From positions 358,277-422,276 of the forward strand of contig VCMS01000026.1 in the NCBI GenBank assembly GCA_022539475.1: DNA of 64,000 nucleotides, given 5' to 3'. Below are positions 20,609 to 31,093 of the stretch, one piece after another (position 1 is the stretch's first letter; the number at the start of each line of letters is the position of its first letter). The position numbers and the translations under genes were made by a program. The notes below the pieces were generated by a model. It saw only the letters and a program-made list of their open reading frames with translations. It did not search any database and was not told the origin of the DNA. Source of the stretch: Gracilaria domingensis (Eukaryota; Rhodophyta; Florideophyceae; Gracilariales; Gracilariaceae).

Positions 20609-21306
20609 GTCGTTCAGGGAGGTGGTGGGGGCGGCGGAGGCAATGCGACGAGGTCGGCAAGGGAGGGGGGTTGCAAGGCGACGAACGGGAAGCGGGAAGT
20701 CAGCCTCGCGAGAAACGTGGCGCCGGGGAAGCGGCGAGGGAGGGGCGGCGGCAGGCCGCGCGACGGGAACACCTGCGGAGCGCGGGGCGGTGGACGGGGG
20801 GCGGGGCGCGAGGGGGGCGGTGCCGCGGCGCGGAAGAAGCGCCGGCCGGCGCCGCTTAGGCGAGCGCGTCAAATAGTGGACGCGTGGCGGCCGCCCTTGC
20901 GGCCGCGCCCGTGGCGCGCGCGCGCGCCCACGCGCGCCCACGCGCGCCCACGCGCGCCCACGCGCGACGTTGATTGACTCGTGCCGGCTGCCGCCCAACG
21001 CCGCCGCCGCCCACGCCGGCGCCGCCCACGCCGGCGCGTCCGCTGTACAGCGGCCGCCGCCGGTGCGGCGCCGCGCCGCTTCTGCGCGCTGGACACGTGC
21101 GCCGCTTTACACCTGCGTCGCGCGTGGACGGCAGAGCCGCGCTGACACTTGCGCACGCTGCGGGGAGGAGGGCGCTGCCGCGGGCTGCTGGCGCGCGCGC
21201 TGCCGCTTCCGTCGCGGCGTGGAGTTGCTGCCGGAGCGATTCGCGTCGTCCGATTGAGAGTTTTGCCCGTCGCTGCTGCGCGCGTCCCCCCTCCTCCCCC
21301 CGCGAG
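20609..21306. promoter_or_regulatory. GC-rich bidirectional promoter with 10-bp repeats
   Basis: The spacer between the divergent starts at 20608 and 21307 is extremely GC-rich, unlike the rest of the window. It holds four exact tandem copies of CGCGCGCCCA at 20921-20960 and a pair of CGCCGGCGCCGCCCACGC-type repeats around 21005-21035. No TATA box is visible. A CpG-rich, TATA-less shared promoter for both genes is likely. Confidence 0.65.
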
Positions 21307-23109
21307 ATGGTCGTCCTTAGCGCCGCTGTCACCACCAAGTCCGGAAAGCTGCTGCTTTCCCGGCAGTACCGCGAGATAAGTCGCATCCGAATTGAGGGCC
21401 TGCTCGCCAGTTTTCCCAAGTTGGTCGACACCGATCGCCAGCACACCTACGTCGAGACCGACAGCGTTCGCTATGTGTACCAGCCCGTCGAGACGCTCTA
21501 TGTGCTGCTCATCACCACCAAGAACTCCAACATCGTCGAGGATCTCGAGACGCTGCGACTGCTCAGCAAGATCCTGCCGGAGTACTCGCCGCGCTACGGC
21601 GTTGTCGACGAGGAGTCTGTCATGGAGGCTGCCTTTGACATCATCTACTCGTTTGACGAGGTCATTGATTGGGGTGGGTTGCGTAACAACGTCGACTTGC
21701 AGGCGATCGCCACCTTCAAGGAGATGTACTCTCACGAGGAGAGGTTGGTCAAGATGATTCAAGAAAGCAAAATGGAGGAGGCTAAGCAGGAGCGCAAGCG
21801 CAGAGAAGAAGAAATTCGCCGCCAACGGAACGACGGTAATGATCGCCTCGGCATGATCGGCAATGAACTCGGCAGAATGCTGCAGGCCGGCGGTATGGGG
21901 TCCATCGCCCAGGATCTGGGCCTCACTTCTTCTCAGAGCAAGGCTGCCACCAATGCCGCTTACGCTGCTTCTGGCGGAATTTCTTCGGAATCGTACGGAC
22001 AGCAGAATATGTCATCCATGGGCATGGGCGGCGGCATGGGCGGCGGCATGGGCGGTGGTATGGGTAGTGGTATGGCCTCCATGGGAAGCGGAATGAGTAT
22101 GTCGGGTATGGGTTCTAACATGGGGTCGGGCATGGGGTCGGGCATGGGTATGGGCATGGGCATGGGAACGTCCTCATCTTCGGCGTTCGGGCGAAGCAAC
22201 AACGCGCCACCTCCGGTTGCAGGTACGTCCGCAAAGAAGGGCATGTCTCTCGGGAAAGCCAAGAATCAGGATTCTTTGTTCGAATCGTTGCGCGCAGAAG
22301 GAGAGGTGGTCGACGCACCTGTTACGCGCGTGAAAGGCGCACATGCTGCAGCCGCCGCTGCCGCTGCCTACGTTCCACCTACTCAGGCCGTTCATCTGTC
22401 AACAATTGAAAAGCTGAACCTCATTGTGTCCCGCGACGGAGGAATTCAAACCATGGAAGTCAAGGGAGATTTGATGCTGAGAATAACTGATTCATCAAAG
22501 GCCACTATTCGACTGCAAGTCAGTGTAGGAGATGCTGAATCAAAAGGGATTCAGTTTAGAACCCATCCAAATGTGGACAGAACTCTGTTTTCCACACAGA
22601 AGCTGATCGGCCTCAAGGATCCAAACCGTCCATTCCCGACAGGGAATCCCCTTGGTGTTTTGCGCTGGCGTCTCGTATCCAAGGACGAAAGCATGGCACC
22701 ACTGCTCATTAATTGTTGGCCGAGCGATAGCGGCAGCGAGTCCGTTGTTAACATTGAGTATGAGCTTGGTGCCAACAAAGAGCTTAGAGATGTGGTTATT
22801 TCAATACCGATTGGTTCGAGCAGTCAACCAACCGTTAGCCAATGTGATGGAGAGTTTGTGTACAATGCGAGATCTCAAAATGTCGAGTGGCGCCTTGCGA
22901 TTATCGACCAGAGCAATCCACAAGGATCCTTGGAGTTTTCCACTGGGGCGGTCGATGCAAATTCTTTCTTCCCAATCAATGTATCTTTCTCAAGCAAGAA
23001 CACATACGCACCTGTGATGGTGGGCGCCGTGACTTCAAACGCATCTGGGGAGGCCGTGGAATTTGGAAACGAAGTGTCTTTGATCCCCGACACATTCCGA
23101 ATTGTGTAA
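21307..23109 (+). CDS. Coatomer subunit delta (delta-COP)
   Basis: The ATG at 21307 gives 600 residues; the frame open upstream lies in the GC-rich promoter and lacks family similarity. The N-terminus (MVVLSAAVTTKSGKLLLSRQ) is the longin domain that pairs with beta-COP, running to about residue 140. A charged helix follows (KMEEAKQERKRREEEIRRQ). The C-terminal 240 residues from about 362 (LSTIEKLNLIVSRDGG, GDLMLRITD, LLINCWPSDSGSESVVNIEY) are the mu-homology domain. Between them, residues about 233-295 form a Met/Gly-Ser repeat (GMGGGMGGGMGGGMGSG) that ordinary delta-COPs lack. The protein is part of the COPI coat for Golgi-to-ER traffic. No intron. Length is somewhat above the 510-550 usual for the family, explained by the repeat. 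Confidence 0.93.
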   Translation: MVVLSAAVTTKSGKLLLSRQYREISRIRIEGLLASFPKLVDTDRQHTYVETDSVRYVYQPVETLYVLLITTKNSNIVEDLETLRLLSKILPEYSPRYGVVDEESVMEAAFDIIYSFDEVIDWGGLRNNVDLQAIATFKEMYSHEERLVKMIQESKMEEAKQERKRREEEIRRQRNDGNDRLGMIGNELGRMLQAGGMGSIAQDLGLTSSQSKAATNAAYAASGGISSESYGQQNMSSMGMGGGMGGGMGGGMGSGMASMGSGMSMSGMGSNMGSGMGSGMGMGMGMGTSSSSAFGRSNNAPPPVAGTSAKKGMSLGKAKNQDSLFESLRAEGEVVDAPVTRVKGAHAAAAAAAAYVPPTQAVHLSTIEKLNLIVSRDGGIQTMEVKGDLMLRITDSSKATIRLQVSVGDAESKGIQFRTHPNVDRTLFSTQKLIGLKDPNRPFPTGNPLGVLRWRLVSKDESMAPLLINCWPSDSGSESVVNIEYELGANKELRDVVISIPIGSSSQPTVSQCDGEFVYNARSQNVEWRLAIIDQSNPQGSLEFSTGAVDANSFFPINVSFSSKNTYAPVMVGAVTSNASGEAVEFGNEVSLIPDTFRIV

Positions 23110-24063
23110 GATCCGTAATATGCATAAGTTTGATATCGCATGTTGAGCTTAAACTAAATCTGCTGTTCTGCGAACAACCAACGCAGAATTCCCACATGGG
23201 AGACAAAGTCCCTTTTACTCGTATCATAGCAACAAGGAAACTAGAAAGCATTTAATGAACATTAGCGAAACCGCAACTTCCAACCTATTTCCATTTCAAG
23301 ACTGAGAAGGGTAGATGCTGCCGGTGAGATGCATGCATCTGTATTCTGAATCGCGCGCGACATTGCAATGCTCAAGCTCTAGGAAGAAGAGGGCTATCGT
23401 CTAGGATACCCATTAAGGTATCCCTCCCAACAAAGCCCCTGAATACAGAAAGCGGAGATATCATGCACGCAAGGCAAGAAGAAAGGTGAGCGCATGAAGA
23501 AGCGAAACTTAACGATGATTCATTACAAAAGCAAGCCAAACAATCGTCGTCGACAATATATCAACACACGATCTTACTGAAGAACTTAACGCAAGTAACA
23601 TAATTAAGCCAACAGACTAAACTATAAGATTACCACAATGAAACAGGCACCGCCGTGCCCCTAATTTTCCAAACAAAAGACACCAAAACCGCTTTCATAC
23701 CACTCCAATCAATAAAGTTGATACGCAAGAAAGTGAACAAACCACAAGGCCAACGACAAAAATTGCCCGTCGACTGCAGGCGCCTTGCATGTGACCTGCG
23801 CCTGTCAGCGTTTCTGATATCTTCGAGATGAAAGCGCCACTAGCACGGAACTAGCACAAGAAGCTACCATTCAATCAGGTTGCTAGTTCTTTGACTGCAG
23901 TTCCATGTGAGTGATCAGCACCTCAAGGCGAGATTGACTTGATACAGCAGCGCATTTCAAAAGATACCCACTGACATAGGCACAGACTGTGCGGTGATAC
24001 CATGAATTAGGAGCATACTGAAAACATCATGATTGGCACACACGTATGCAAAACAACAGCACC
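23110..24063. other. Intergenic between convergent genes
   Basis: This is the 3' flank of delta-COP (plus) and of eIF1A (minus). There are no supported ORFs. A short inverted motif GGATACCCATTAAGGTATCC lies at 23403-23422 (8-bp stem). Confidence 0.55.
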
Positions 24064-24878
24064 TTAGATGTCGTCGATGGTTTCGAAATCGAAGACGACA
24101 TCATCTCCCTCTTCGCCTACCTCTCCCTCGTTAGCGCCTTCGTTAATCGTTGTAGTATCAGGAATCTCACCGTACTTGATCAAACTACGAGCCTCGTCAG
24201 GGGAGTACTTTAGAATGATGTCTGCCTTGGCATCCTGATAATCCCTGAGGCCAATGAGAACGATATCCTGGGCGTTAACCCAGACCTTCTTCCGGAGCTT
24301 GCCACGAATGTGGCACAGACGAGTGGTTCCGTCGAAGCACTTGGCTTCACAACGGCCATTTCCCAGCATTCGCGTTACCTGGGCGTATTCTGTTTCGTAC
24401 GAAGATAAAATAAACCAAAACAAAGTTAGTTGTCTACACTGAAGTGTACATGACTTCCATATCACACTCCCGGAACGCCTTCGCCCTCGAAATGGAACAT
24501 TTGCTTTGCTTCAAGAAACGGTGCGCTGAAGTGCAACGCACGGTTCAACACATGTCTGCGAAGTACTCCAGACGGCGGAAACGTGCATACTGCTCAGTAA
24601 CGAGGAATACCAATCTCGAATCCTGTCCTCAGAGACCGAACAAGCGCAAGCGCAAGCCGACCATTCAGGCCATCAAACAGGATGTCTAAATCTTCCTTGC
24701 AGCACCGCACCATCCAAGAGCAAAGCGAAAACGCTTCAAGGAGAGTGGCGAAGAGCTTAAGACGAAGAGAGTACGTACCTTGACCGTCTTCCTTGAAAAT
24801 GAGCTCGCGCTTGTCGTCGTCGTTGTCATTCTTTCCCCTGCGCCTGTTCTTTCCTCCCTTTCCCTTGTTCTTCGGCAT
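24064..24878 (-). CDS. Translation initiation factor eIF1A (two exons)
   Basis: Exon 1 is 24779-24878 ([20 protein letters not shown] to EDGQ), and exon 2 is 24064-24389 ([20 protein letters not shown] to the acidic end FDFETIDDI). The intron 24390-24778 (389 nt) has GTACGT at its 5' end and ACAG at its 3' end, and splits a Glu codon after its first base. The joined 141-residue protein has the basic N-terminal tail, the OB-fold core ([25 protein letters not shown]) and the acidic C-terminal tail of eIF1A, at normal length. It promotes 43S scanning and start-codon recognition. It is head-to-head with uL13. This is the only proven spliced CDS in the window. Confidence 0.95.
24390..24778 (-). 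other. eIF1A intron
   Basis: A GT-AG intron of 389 nt. I looked for box C/D (RUGAUGA, CUGA) and H/ACA signals on the sense strand and see CTGA-type strings but no matching C box, so I do not claim a hosted snoRNA. Confidence 0.9.
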
Positions 24879-25528
24879 GTTGGATGTTGAGTAGGAACTG
24901 CGTTGGTAGTTTCAAGAGCGTTAGCAAAACTTTGTGAGGCAGAAAAAGTAGATAACAGTCGAACAAAAGTCGTGTCGGCTGCGGTGGAAACCAGCAACGA
25001 GGCCCCGTTGTGTGGCGCGAAGAAACGAAGAAATGACCATCGACATCACTGACATGCACGTGCAGCGCCGGTGACTGCTTCACGGCAATTTTTCAGAAAA
25101 CCGCCGAATTTTGCAAATTGATTGCAAACTACTGAAACATTTGAAATAAGCTTGTTTTGTGCTACAATTTGTATATCAAATGCTGATCCTGGATCGCAAA
25201 ACTGGTCGATGTGAGCCGATTTGATTTGTGCTTACATCTGTCAGCTTTTCGGGACGACGCTCGGCGGCGAGCAGCCTTTCGTCGCGCAACGCACCCCGTC
25301 GACACCGTCTTCCCCAGCTCTATCATCGCATTATCCCATTCAACAAGTTCTTCGTGGCAGACTCCGCAAGGCGACGAGGTAAGTGATGGAAGCAATCGCG
25401 TCTTGATTCCTGTTCTTTCTTTCCAACCCATTCATTTCAAGGTCTTTAGGATCTGGAGCATATCCGCAGCGAATCGCATCAGCAATCGGCTAACACCCCC
25501 ACCCTCATCGCTTAAAGCTATTGCGAAC
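24879..25528. promoter_or_regulatory. Divergent spacer, with probable 5'-UTR intron of uL13
   Basis: 650 bp separate the start codons of eIF1A (24878, minus) and uL13 (25529, plus). Within the uL13 leader, GAG|GTAAGT at 25379 and the pyrimidine-rich end TTTCAAG at 25441 would define a 63-nt intron. The donor is the plant/animal consensus. The tract TTGATTCCTGTTCTTTC fits a branch and acceptor region. This is inference and needs transcript evidence. Confidence 0.5.
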
Positions 25529-26125
25529 ATGTTTCAGAAGCGAGTCGTCATCGATGGCAAGGGCCACCTCCTCGGCCGCCTAGCCTCTGTTATAGCGAAG
25601 GAACTTCTCAACGGACAAGAGATCGTGGTCGTGCGATGCGAGGCCATTGATATCTCCGGAACACGTCATCGCAATCGCAAGAACTTCCAGAACTACCTTC
25701 AGAAGCGCACCAACACCAACCCGAAATGGGGACCATTTCACCACCGTGCACCGCGTATGATTCTTACCAAGGCCGTTCGTGGAATGCTTCCCCGAAAGAC
25801 GCACCGTGGCGAGCTTGCGATGGCTAGACTGAAGGCTTATGAGGGTATTCCGCCTACCTACGCGCAAGTCAAGAGAATGGTTGTTCCTGATGCTCTGCGT
25901 ATCACCCACCTGCGCACGAGCTCGAAGTACACTAACATTGGCGTCCTGGCTGGCGAAATGGGATGGAAATATGGCCAGCTTATTAGATCCCAGGAACAAC
26001 AGCGGAAGATCAAGAGCGCCCAAGATTACGAACAGCGTAAGGAACTCGCCAAGCTCAAGAAGAAGGCAGTTGAGAACGCCGATCTTTCGGACGTTACCCC
26101 TGTTCTTGAAGCCGCAGGTTACTAG
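25529..26125 (+). CDS. RPL13A: Large ribosomal subunit protein uL13 (L13a)
   Basis: The ATG at 25529 (MFQKRVVIDGKGHLLGRLAS) gives 198 residues, the usual length for eukaryotic L13a. The frame is open upstream to 25211, but that is 5' leader. Family marks are KGHLLGRLASVIAKELLNGQ near the start, the RNRKNFQNYLQKR loop, and PRMILTKAVRGMLPRKT. The eukaryote-specific helical C-terminus (QQRKIKSAQDYEQRKELAKL) follows. It is a structural protein of the 60S subunit. It is transcribed divergently from eIF1A, so two translation genes share a control region. No intron within the coding part. Confidence 0.96.
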   Translation: MFQKRVVIDGKGHLLGRLASVIAKELLNGQEIVVVRCEAIDISGTRHRNRKNFQNYLQKRTNTNPKWGPFHHRAPRMILTKAVRGMLPRKTHRGELAMARLKAYEGIPPTYAQVKRMVVPDALRITHLRTSSKYTNIGVLAGEMGWKYGQLIRSQEQQRKIKSAQDYEQRKELAKLKKKAVENADLSDVTPVLEAAGY

Positions 26126-27074
26126 TTGATTTCACTTTTCTGTAAAGCACCATTCGCTTTTTGAGTTGAGTCGCCAGCAGACTCGTTTTGCTAGGAATTG
26201 CAACCAATATCGAGCAACAACAGGGGTCATACGCTCTAAAGATTTTCTGCTGCTACGCTCGATGGTCATGCTTTTTTGCATTCTGAGGATAGTTCAACAG
26301 ACTCGTGTGATCTGGCGTTTTGCTGATCAGAGCTAATGCAGAACATGGACCGATTGCATCTATTCCTTTAGGCAATCGCAAAGAACTCTTGTCTGCATCC
26401 CTCCATCGTTAAACGATAAGCCTGTTTATTGTCAGTGAGTCACTGCATAAGGTCTACTTTGTTCTCTCTCCAAGATTTCCTGTTATCTCGTCTACTTGTA
26501 TCGACACTGGGATATTGTTGCGAATGAATCTCAATTGCCGTTAAAAGTAAACTAAACGTCAAGAAGAAGTTTTCGTGAAATCCGCGCTCGTGTTTGAGCC
26601 CTTCTTTACTTCATCGCGTGGAGAATCTCGAACTTACGAGTCCTGCGAAGAGAAAAGACGATCTCTCTTCCTTGGCTATGTGTGAAGTAGCTCTGCCGAC
26701 CACACACAACTTAACCAAGCAGGGTTCGCGCTATGCATTCAAACGGGTTAGACCCTAAGGGTCGGAGTACTCACTCCGTTTTCTTCTGGGCGAATAAGAG
26801 TTTTGACAGCATCATGATAAAGAAAACCGCTTCAATTTTGAACAAAAACACGCAGATCAGCGATACAAGGTTTCGCACTGAACTCGGAAGGCTGGCGCCT
26901 ACTAGCTAGAAAATAGTGGAAACGAGTCGTCTTTATGGATCATCGCCTTCTGACTTCTGCGACAATATTGCCTCACTGTCTTCACTTCCCACACACTTGT
27001 AGTGAGGTTCGAGGCTGGGGCACACGCGCATTCTTTCGGCCTCTTGACTTATGCATTAGCATGGGTAGTCTGTT
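26126..27074. other. Intergenic
   Basis: No supported ORF or RNA gene. An upstream ATG at 27061 opens a short frame overlapping the CobW start out of frame, which could dampen its translation. Confidence 0.5.
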
Positions 27075-28157
27075 ATGGAGAAGAACCCACAGCCACAATC
27101 TGTCCCCAATGCAGATCAAACATGTCCGCCGAAGTCGAAACGTGTTGGAATCACCTTAATAACTGGTCCTCTTGGAGCAGGAAAAAGCACACTAATTCAT
27201 AGAATTCTGAGTGAAAACCACAATCTCAGAATTGTCGTAGTGGAAAACGAGTTTGCCGACAATGCAACAGTCGAACAGGCGATCGTCACTCAGGGACTTG
27301 GCCTAGATGCTCTGGAAGGGTTCATAGAGCTTCCGAACGGATGTATATGTTGCGCGGCTCAGGACGATCTCACGGATGCCCTGCAGAGACTTCTTGACAA
27401 GAAGAGGGGCAAATTCGACCATATACTAATAGAAGCCAGCGGGCTGGCGGATCCTGGACCTGTTGTCGCTTCGTTTTGGATCGACGAGGGTTTAGATTCT
27501 GATTTGTATCTAGATGCCGTGGTTACAATAATCGACGCTGCTAACGTAGATCGATGTTTGAATACTGCTTCAACACGACTTTTGTTGAAGAAACAACTCG
27601 CACTTGCGGATCTAGTGCTCTTGAACAAAATTGACGTGATAAAGGAATCTAGCGAGGATAATATCACATCGACGCTCCGGAAACAAGGTTGTATGTCGCA
27701 GATTATCCCGACTGTAAAGTGTGATCTTGACTTACGAAAGCTGTTCGGTATTCGTGCTTATGATTCGGAAGCTACTCAGCGGGATATCTTGAAGATCCGC
27801 GAAACGAACCACAATGACCATGACGCCTTTAACTCGACCACCGTGAATTTCAGCAACGTCTCATTCAACCCAGAACTCCTTGATCGAGCACTTGGGCGAC
27901 TTTTGTGGGAGAGCCAGGAGATTCAAGAGGAAGAAAACAAAGAGCTCGAAATATGGCGAATGAAGGCGTTGGTTGTTATCAATGATGAGGTATACAAGCG
28001 CATATACCAGTCTGTCCACACTTTGTTTGATTCCACGGAATCAGCTTTGAAAAGTGCGGATGATCCCGTCAGACAATCAAAGTTTATTTTCATTGGTAAG
28101 GATTTGACACCAGAATTGCTTCAAAGAGAACTGGAAAAGGCTCTCTCTACTACCTGA
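27075..28157 (+). CDS. CobW/ZNG1-type GTPase, putative zinc chaperone
   Basis: The frame encodes 360 residues. A short leader precedes the P-loop GPLGAGKST (31-39). The metal-binding CxCC motif is at 90-93 (LPNGCICC). ASGLADPGPV (about 121-130) is the family's switch-type motif, and LLNKID (182-187) is the guanine-specificity motif. A linker with a few His/Asp (NHNDHDAF) replaces the long His-rich loop of some relatives. The C-terminal domain (RMKALVVINDEVYKRIYQSV ... FIFIGKDLTPELLQ) matches the CobW C-terminal fold. COG0523/ZNG1 proteins deliver zinc to client enzymes such as methionine aminopeptidase. The N-terminal client-binding CPELVPI-type motif is not visible, so the client is unknown. 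No intron. Confidence 0.88.
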   Translation: MEKNPQPQSVPNADQTCPPKSKRVGITLITGPLGAGKSTLIHRILSENHNLRIVVVENEFADNATVEQAIVTQGLGLDALEGFIELPNGCICCAAQDDLTDALQRLLDKKRGKFDHILIEASGLADPGPVVASFWIDEGLDSDLYLDAVVTIIDAANVDRCLNTASTRLLLKKQLALADLVLLNKIDVIKESSEDNITSTLRKQGCMSQIIPTVKCDLDLRKLFGIRAYDSEATQRDILKIRETNHNDHDAFNSTTVNFSNVSFNPELLDRALGRLLWESQEIQEEENKELEIWRMKALVVINDEVYKRIYQSVHTLFDSTESALKSADDPVRQSKFIFIGKDLTPELLQRELEKALSTT

Positions 28158-29984
28158 AAAAGGCGGTATGTATAAAAGAACACTCTTCTAAAAGGATCAG
28201 CCTAGCGTGTCGAAGAAGTTTGTTCACAGGGACCTCATTGGACATCTCAAAATGAAATGGTCGTCATCATTCTCACTGTCGTGGCAACGAAACATGAAGT
28301 GAGTCGAACATGCAGTTGCGACGACGCCACTCCCGCTTCTCTTGAGAGAGGATCCATATTATCTCTTAGATGCAGGAACGCACTACAAAGAGGTTCGAAG
28401 CCCGAAGCAGTTTACATCCGATGCCACCAGGACATGCCCGTAGGGATTCTTGCTCTTCGAAGTAGAAACTGGAATGAGTCATTAGAACGTTCAGATGTCG
28501 GCAGACCGCTGTGTGTTATTCAATGCACCCGCCCAGGTGGCTGCCGTCGCTCGTGAGTTACGTGAAGAATGAGGTCACCTGTTGTTGAAAAAGTTCGAAA
28601 ACATCGAGCTAGATGTCGACCGAGGAATAAGTAAGATGCGCAGATTCAAAGATGCCGCTACTTGGTTGATAAGTAAAAGATTCGTCAGCTCATTTAGTGG
28701 CATTCTGGCGCTGTTCACTTGTTTAGCGTGGAGATGTGTGCGTTGTTCCCAGCACTGTTTACTTCATGCATATTATAGGACTGCCTTTGTCGTCTATGAC
28801 ATCGCCGTTTGCAGAGAACCAGAAATGTCGGATTGATCTGAATGATCAACGTTGTATCCCGCTTTGGCACGAAATGTGGGACCTTAGCAGTCCCATGAGC
28901 TTCTCTTTTGCACTCCAAAAAGTTCTCGGGACATGCCGGGAATTCTACATGGATAAACGGAAGGCAATTCTTTGGACTATCCCTGCGAATCCGCCGGAAA
29001 AAGAGCAATCACACCTGTATGGTGCTTTTCAATACTGCTGCTTCTCAAGTCTTTGCGACATAGCTGGGTAGAGGGCAGGACGGAAGAGGAATTAAGGGTG
29101 AGAAGGCAAACGACAGCACCATTGCTTGGAAGAAGATGGTACCGTCGTTACCTTGACTGAGAGGGTCTCCTTCAGAGTCCCAATGCTGGGTTCGTTTCGC
29201 TTGCTTCTCGGAGTTCATACACACTGCGAGAAGGCGGCTAGTGCATCCGACTGATAGCGAGGCTCTAATGAACTACTCGTAACCTGCTGCTTGCGTGACG
29301 GTAGACGGAGCGTTTGGGTTGGGGGACGTACTACCCAAATCCGCGGGAGCCACCGGCAAGCTGACATCGCTTGAACGAGTTTTAATGAATGAATGAAGCC
29401 TTACGAGTTTAACGACCTCCCGGGTCGTAGGAAATACCTTGCTGTTGTAGTGGAATAGAATCTAGTAGGCATGCGGGAGAACTTGTTCATCGTTATGGCC
29501 TCACTCTCTGCTTCGTAGGCATGACCTTGATCCTAACTGGTTTCGGCACGTCGACAGGCTGTCGACCGTCCGGTTTCTGCACAGAAGCCAAAAATGTACT
29601 GCATGTTCAACAAGGACTCGGCTTTCGCCCAAAATCCGAGTTGTCTGTCAAACACGAAGCTGTTTGCAGCGCACTGTAACCCCTCGGTGGCACTAAGTGC
29701 CATTGTTGTCAGAAGTAGACTGGTGGCGCTATTCTGACGAGCTGATTGATGAATCTCATCATCGAATTCGAAATTCCGTTCCCGACTAGGTCAGGTTAGT
29801 CCAGTTTCATACCATACGCCGACTCGAATATACACCACTCTTATATCATAACCGAGGTGTCCCAGACGAGTTTCTCAGACGCTTGTTACAGTCATCCTGC
29901 GCGGGCTGCACTGCTGAACGCCGTATACTACATCAGGGTTCTAACCCCGCTCTACAACAGCCTCGTCACTTCGTCTTTTCAGTC
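28158..29984. other. Long intergenic stretch, no gene seen
   Basis: Several frames of 60-110 codons lie on both strands, overlapping each other with no motif. I see no tRNA cloverleaf or repeat here. Confidence 0.5.
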
Positions 29985-31016
29985 ATGGAACTCGTAGACG
30001 TTGACAAACGGGTACTTTGCTTCCCCACAAGCCCGCTGCCATCCGGGTCTTTGGCCAGCGACACGCTTACAATTGGCAATATCACAACAAAGTTTGTGGC
30101 TTTCAAGGTAAAGACCACAAATCAACCCCGATACGTCGTGCGCCCCAACATTGGTGTTATTCCTCCGCAAAGCTCCTCCCAAATCTGCATCTGCCTTCAT
30201 CCCTCCTGTAAACTGCCACAGACAGGACCATCAAGAGATAAGTTCATGCTAAACGTGGTTGAGGCCCCAAAACTCGCAGACGCAGAAAGAGTGAAACACT
30301 TTTGGGCTCAACGTAAGCACGACGATTCGGTCAGAAGTATTAAGTTCAAGGTGCACTTCTTGTTGCGCCAAAGTTCCCCTCAGTTGTCGGACAGTCCTTG
30401 CATCACCTCCCTTCCGAAAAACATTTCTGCAGGACTTTCAAACGACACCCAAGATATGACAGGTATTCGTGTCTTTGATCCCATATCAGTGACAGACAAT
30501 GGAGGTGATCACGAGACGGCACCAAGACGCTGTTTAACAATGGGTATAGTTGATATCGACAAACGCATGTTGAGCTTCCTCATAGGCGCGCCCGGCACTG
30601 TATCTAGTGATGCTCTTACTGTTCGTAACAGAACATGTGAGCCTGTGGCCTTCAAGATGAAGACCAACAGTCCACGTCACTACATAGTGCGTCCAAGTAT
30701 AGGTTTCATACAACCACATGCCTCATTCGAAGTATTCGTGGGTACTCGCTTGAATTCAGATCAAACACTGCCCGGGCCATCACGCGACAAGTTCCTTTTG
30801 CAGGTGATTAAAGCACCGGGGCTCTTGGACGCAGATCTGACCAAAGAGCTTTGGGCTCATCACAAAAACCGCAACGTTGAAGCCATCAAACTCCCTGTAC
30901 AATTTGTAAATCAAGCATGTGTGGAGGATGGAGAGGAGAAATTGCCTATGCCGCAATCGGGATCTAATGCAAAGGGACTACTGTTCTCTGACAGCGATAC
31001 TTCCTCAGACTGGTGA
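29985..31016 (+). CDS. Protein with two MSP (VAP-like) domains
   Basis: The ATG at 29985 gives 343 residues; I choose it because the MSP domain starts at once (MELVDVDKRVLCF). Domain 1 (about 1-110) has the VAP signature VAFKVKTTNQPRYVVRPN followed by GVIPPQSS. Domain 2 (about 186-300) repeats it: MGIVDIDKRMLSF, VAFKMKTNSPRHYIVRPS, GFIQPHAS. Even the helical tails match (DAERVKHFWAQRK and DADLTKELWAHHK), so the halves arose by internal duplication. VAPs bind FFAT peptides through the KTT/RPN face, which is kept in both copies. Unlike VAPs there is no membrane anchor: the protein ends in an acidic tail (SDSDTSSDW). A soluble bivalent FFAT-binding adaptor is my inference. Confidence 0.82.
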   Translation: MELVDVDKRVLCFPTSPLPSGSLASDTLTIGNITTKFVAFKVKTTNQPRYVVRPNIGVIPPQSSSQICICLHPSCKLPQTGPSRDKFMLNVVEAPKLADAERVKHFWAQRKHDDSVRSIKFKVHFLLRQSSPQLSDSPCITSLPKNISAGLSNDTQDMTGIRVFDPISVTDNGGDHETAPRRCLTMGIVDIDKRMLSFLIGAPGTVSSDALTVRNRTCEPVAFKMKTNSPRHYIVRPSIGFIQPHASFEVFVGTRLNSDQTLPGPSRDKFLLQVIKAPGLLDADLTKELWAHHKNRNVEAIKLPVQFVNQACVEDGEEKLPMPQSGSNAKGLLFSDSDTSSDW

Positions 31017-31093
31017 CAAGGATGATTCGCTCCGATGTCTATGTTCGAAGCCCTTCCAGCTGCAGTCATAACGCTTGCCCTCGGTAACAAGAA

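Noticed and set aside
20609-21306. Upstream extensions of the BFR1-like and delta-COP frames
   Set aside because: They run through the GC-rich spacer, give Arg/Pro/Ala-rich sequence on both strands and precede clear family N-termini.
24390-24778. snoRNA inside the eIF1A intron
   Set aside because: CTGA strings are present, but no C box or H/ACA pair could be matched.
29920-29960. tRNA-like T-arm (AGGGTTCTAACCCC)
   Set aside because: No acceptor, D or anticodon stems could be paired around it.
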